64,000 nucleotides of DNA, taken from assembly GCA_014549065.1 (NCBI GenBank), contig JACDOX010000015.1, forward strand, positions 3,148,747-3,212,746, written 5' to 3'. The position numbers and the translations under genes are program-made. Positions 59,925 to 64,000 of this stretch are shown here, piece after piece (positions within the stretch are counted from its first letter, which is position 1; the number at the start of each line of letters is the position of its first letter). The notes under the pieces are model-generated. The model was given only the letters and a program-made list of their open reading frames with translations, had not been told where the DNA came from and searched no databases. Source of the stretch: Cardinalis cardinalis (lineage: Eukaryota; Chordata; Aves; Passeriformes; Cardinalidae).

Positions 59925-62900
59925 TGAGATAAGGTCTCGGATAAGTGCAGGCTGAAAGTAAAACTGAACTGGACTGCTCGTGGCTGGAAATTTTAAGTGT
60001 ATCCTACCTCAAAATTTTAAACTTTTTTTTAAAAGAGTTTTTTACTTTAAGAGTTTTTTACTTTTTTTCCTTCCACCTATTAGGGGAATCTATGAAATGA
60101 CATAAAGAGCCCTTATGTTATCCAGTTGTGACTATTTTGGACCTGGAACGTTTTTGGTGCCTTTCCTTTCTCCTCTGTTGGTTATTATGAAACCTGTATG
60201 CAGAGGTAATAAAATTGCTTTGAGGAGAATATGAATGTGAATCCCTTTGGACAAAAAAATCTAGTGCAGTCACATTATTCCTTTTTCTCTAAGAAAAAGT
60301 AAAAGAAAATGTCTCTGGCTGAGTCCATCTCTGTCCCTGCTTGGTCTGGCCATGCCTGAGGTTGGGTGGTTCAATTTAGANGATACTTTTGGCTCTGGGT
60401 TAATATCTTTGTTTTCTGTTCCCAGGCATCTGACTGCAATGTGGAGTAACTGAGTAAAAAGTGATATTCTACTACANTAATCTCTGTGTTAATCTTTTCC
60501 CTCCTGAGTAGGGCATAAAACCCCAAGCAAAGAAGGAAATATTTTCATGTGTCTCACCAAGGCATGATATAATTGTAAGGATCCCTTTAATAGCCAAAAG
60601 TGTTTTTTCAATTGGCAACAGCCATGTTGCAAGGGAGAAACAGCTGGAGAGACAGCCAAGCAAACCACACTGAATATCTCCTTTGTTGTGGGGATCAAAT
60701 TTACAGGCCAAGGTCAGGCCTTGCACACTTAGTTTGGATAAAATCCAGTTTTTCATAGAAGTCTGGGATGACCACTGTGTTCTAACACCCAGGAAATGTG
60801 CCTGGAGCAGGGCACAGGGCTTGTGCTGGATGAATTGGTGGAGGCTCGACCAGTGAGCCAAAGGACACTTGCCAGCAGCACTCAGGGGTGAAGAATTGTN
60901 TCTGCTAATAGCAATGAGGCCTGTGTGCCTGACAGGCACACAGTATATCCACAGGGACACAGCCTTGAATCTTCTGTCTCTGCCAGACTAAGATATTCTG
61001 GCTAAGAGCAGGCACAGGAGGGATTTACTGCTCACCAGAGCTGTGGTGCTGCTGCTGGAGGCAGCTGCCATTCCTCTTGCCAAAGTGTCTTTGCTTGGAA
61101 GTTAATTATTGAAAATGTTTCCTCCCATTTCTGCAATTGTGGGTTTGTTCCCAAACCTGTGTCCTTGGGTGATTTGAATACTTCCCGTTTCTAGCCTTAA
61201 GATGTTCATGGGCAGTTTATAACCCTTTGACTAAATCAGGTAGATGACACAAAATCCTAGCTACAAAAATGCTTTATNCTATTAACATTAAAAAATTCTA
61301 TACATTGAATAATTGCATATTGAAAGTAAATACCAATTTAAGCTCAGTCTGAATGCCAGTCNATCTTGAGATGTAATAGAAAACTTTTCCAGAAGATTGC
61401 CTGAACTGAGCCTTTCTTTCAATACCATCTTTCTTGATTTCTAATGCTACTCGTTCAAAATTGCTGNTTGTTCTTGCTATCCAATTTCAAAATATCACTT
61501 CAGTCTGATGCCTTTCCTGCACCTAGGGGATTGCTAGGGGACTTTTTTACTTTTTTTTTTGGTGACTTTGCAGAACAGCTAGCATAATAACAAGCCCAAA
61601 GAAAAAAGGTAATTCTACAGTTTGGTCACCTAAGGTATCCTACAGTATTACAAAGTTTAATACAAATAGATCTTTAAGCTTAAAGAAGCAATGTTTGAGA
61701 GACAGGTGAGATGTTTCAAAGAAAACTGGTTCCATGTGGAGAATAAGGAATGTGTTCCTTTGGAACACAGCGTGGCTTGAAACATAAGCTCTCCCAACAT
61801 CTGAATCATCCTGTGGATGTGATGATGTCCAGAGGATATTGAAACATAGACAAGAAGAAGAAAAGTCAAACAATAAAGGCAGAATGAAAGAAAAATGAAC
61901 ACTAAGATTAATATTTCAGCAGTCTATTTAAAACCATGTTATTAAAGTGCTTGAGGCATTAAATTTGCTGGTCTGACTAGTGTGGGATATAATTTTATTT
62001 TAAACATTGTGCAGTCTTGGAGAACTTGCAGAAGTTTTCAACCAAAGTAATGCATTATGCATCTGAATTGGACAGAAAAAAGTGTAAATCCTACATATAA
62101 TAAAAATTGATGGAAGCATAAAAATGCCTGGAATTTAAAAATAAATTATGAAGAGCATTCAAGGAGATTAAATCATGTAAAGAAAGAACAGTGGAGACAA
62201 AGCAAACTTTACAAAAAAGAACAACTGGGATTTTCATCACAAGATTGCTCAAAGATGTTCTANATACACTTTTCCCACTGGCTAAAGTCAATCCACAAAG
62301 TAAAAGCTAAATCATCTACTTGCAGGAAACCAGAAACAGGGCCAATGTCTGCCAGGGTAATTCCAGTCCTCACTGCNACTGATAAACAGCAAGGTCCATA
62401 TTGTGGCTTCCAAAGAGGACTGTGAGTGCTGATGTCCTCTGCACCAGGCTGCCTGCTGTGGCAGAGAGGAGCCTGCTGGAGCGCTGAGCTACAGTCTGCC
62501 CCACAGCCCAGCANAAACAGATTTCCCACTTTTCTCATTCCCAAGGTGAGGGGACGTAGGAGTGGCAATTATTAAAATGCATGCTGATCCACCTTTTTCA
62601 AAATGCTTATTTATACTGCAGTGAGAGTAGGAGCAGACGTCTGATGTATTCATCAAACATGGGAAATAAAAGGTGTTAGAAACATCCTCCTGCAGGTGNT
62701 ACAAACTGGTTCTTAGTGCTGAACAAAAAGGAGTTTGAGTTTATCTCCATCTTCTTTAAGATTTGGTATTTGGGAACAGTATGATATCACTTCTCTAGGC
62801 TCCTTTAGATGTTGTGTGATTAAGTATAGTCCATTATGGTTTGTTATGTGACTCCCCAGCAGAAACCCTTCATTTCTTCCCTTTTCCCTCCCTCCTTCTC

Positions 62901-64000
62901 TTTCCCCAGACTTCCAAGGGAAGCTGTTGNCTGGGTTCTATGTCTGGGCAAGCTTTCTAAAGGAGAGCTGGAAACAGAGTCATAGTCTCAGCTGTGGTGT
63001 GCTGTAATGAGGTGTTTTCAGGTTTTCCAATTGCCACTTCTGTTCCTTTGCTGGCCAGATGGCCCATTTGAAACCATCTCATCCGAGTTATAGCTCCTTG
63101 CTGTCAGCACTTGCTTTCTGCCTGAACTTCCAAATACAGCCCTAGAGTGATATCCAACCTTTAATTTCTGAACACAGTATAGTTATTATTCACCTTGCAG
63201 TTTGTTCTCTGATGCAGGATTTTTTTTTACAGTGTCTGAGTCTTTTTGAGCCTTCCTTAAGGAATTCTTCAAAGCATTTTTCTAATCTTTAAAAATTTTT
63301 AAAATTTCTTTTTCAGGGAACTTTGTTTCACTTTGTTAAGAACTGATTGGGAAACAAAACATTAGCAGTCGTAACCACTGTGGTACTGAAGTCTTTGTAG
63401 CCTAATTAAAAGTAAGCTCAAACTGCAGACAGTTTGGGTTGAATACCTCTGTGTTCACTTCATTAATGAGTGCCCAAAGTGTCACTCTGAAAAGAACTTC
63501 CTTCAGTGCCATGGTGGACCAGGTTGTCCCTAGTTTGATTAGCCCACATAAAGCCAAAAGAGTTGCAATCATGATGGGCTGGTTTCTAGCTGGGACAGCT
63601 CTCCTCCCTGATCCCCACGCTCCCTTCTGCCTCAGCCACGGGGGAGCTCCATCCCTCCTCATGTACCTGAGTCTCCTCTTGGGAGGAGATGCAATGACTG
63701 CAAGAAGAGGTGACAGTATTTCCTCACTTAAGGGTAGAGCATGGAGTTGGCATGAACCTGGAGACCAGGACAGTAGGATAAACCCATCTCATGCTGAAGC
63801 TATGGCTTAGGTTCAATAATCAGTATTTTCTATGTGCTTAATGTTTTTTGTTAGAATAGGACATGCCAATACATTGGTATTTGAATTACCCAAATGCATA
63901 ATTGTGGAAANCCCAGTCAGTTTGTTCCACTTTGTTCTCTGACTTTGAGATTTTATTTCCGTGCATGAAATGAAATTCTTCTTTTCATGCAAGGAAAGGA
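59925..64000. other. Non-coding to the window end
   Basis: AT-rich sequence with a small internal duplication of a GAGTTTTTTACTTT unit at about 60033-60066. No exon, RNA gene or named transposon was identified. The window may end in intergenic DNA or in an intron of a rightward gene. Confidence 0.45.

Noticed and set aside
1..64000. tRNA genes, CRISPR arrays, prokaryotic operons
   Set aside because: No tRNA B-box-like sequence in a cloverleaf context, no regularly spaced direct repeats, and eukaryotic splice and CR1 evidence throughout.

Overview
This window looks like draft nuclear DNA from a songbird. Four things point there: several CR1 LINE fragments of avian type on both strands, a solo LTR that resembles songbird ERVK-type LTRs and has a 6-bp target-site duplication, compact CpG islands in an AT-rich background, and one protein-coding gene recognisable with confidence, mitochondrial glutaredoxin 5 (GLRX5). 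The assembly has one 341-base gap at 8442-8782 and isolated single N bases every few hundred bases. No bacterial features, CRISPR array or operon were seen.

Layout. Positions 1-8120 are AT-rich with no exon I can support. They hold two CR1 fragments and may be intron or flank of a leftward gene; by vertebrate synteny the candidate is SYNE3, but no SYNE3 exon was seen. A CpG island at about 8120-9120 carries a GGCAC/GGGAC tandem repeat next to the gap. The solo LTR lies at 10245-10631. From 14.47 to about 18.9 kb the minus strand carries what I infer to be the SNHG10 host transcript. The support is a minus-strand AATAAA at 14482-14487, a chain of compact hairpins ending in an ACA box at 14837-15112 (a SCARNA13/U93-like candidate), and a CpG-bearing possible exon at 16470-16571. 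A CpG island at about 18.2-19.5 kb, with six CCAAT/ATTGG boxes, a GC box and a 31-bp triplicated repeat, looks like a bidirectional promoter firing SNHG10 leftward and GLRX5 rightward. This matches the head-to-head arrangement known in mammals.

GLRX5 has two coding exons (19067-19367 and 25258-25436; 159 codons) separated by a 5.9-kb intron with two CR1 insertions and an exact 37-bp tandem duplication. The product keeps the monothiol CGFS site, the cis-proline segment and the glutathione-contacting GGCD. Its 3' end is probably near 26.64 kb.

From 26.6 kb to the end there is no recognisable coding exon. The stretch holds an unassigned CpG island with an exact splice donor (about 31.53-32.23 kb), a decayed LINE reverse-transcriptase fragment (34.45-34.85 kb), an isolated 23-nt sequence with exon-like borders (43.32 kb), a strong long hairpin (49.88-50.01 kb), a possible second LTR on the minus strand (52.7-53.06 kb), and a small CpG-dense patch with nested tandem duplications (59.64-59.90 kb). 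In mammals the TCL1 family and C14orf132 lie on this side of GLRX5. I see no TCL1-like exon, and no C14orf132 coding sequence inside the window. The most interesting unexplained items are the 49.9-kb hairpin, the orphan CpG island at 31.5 kb and the CpG patch at 59.7 kb.
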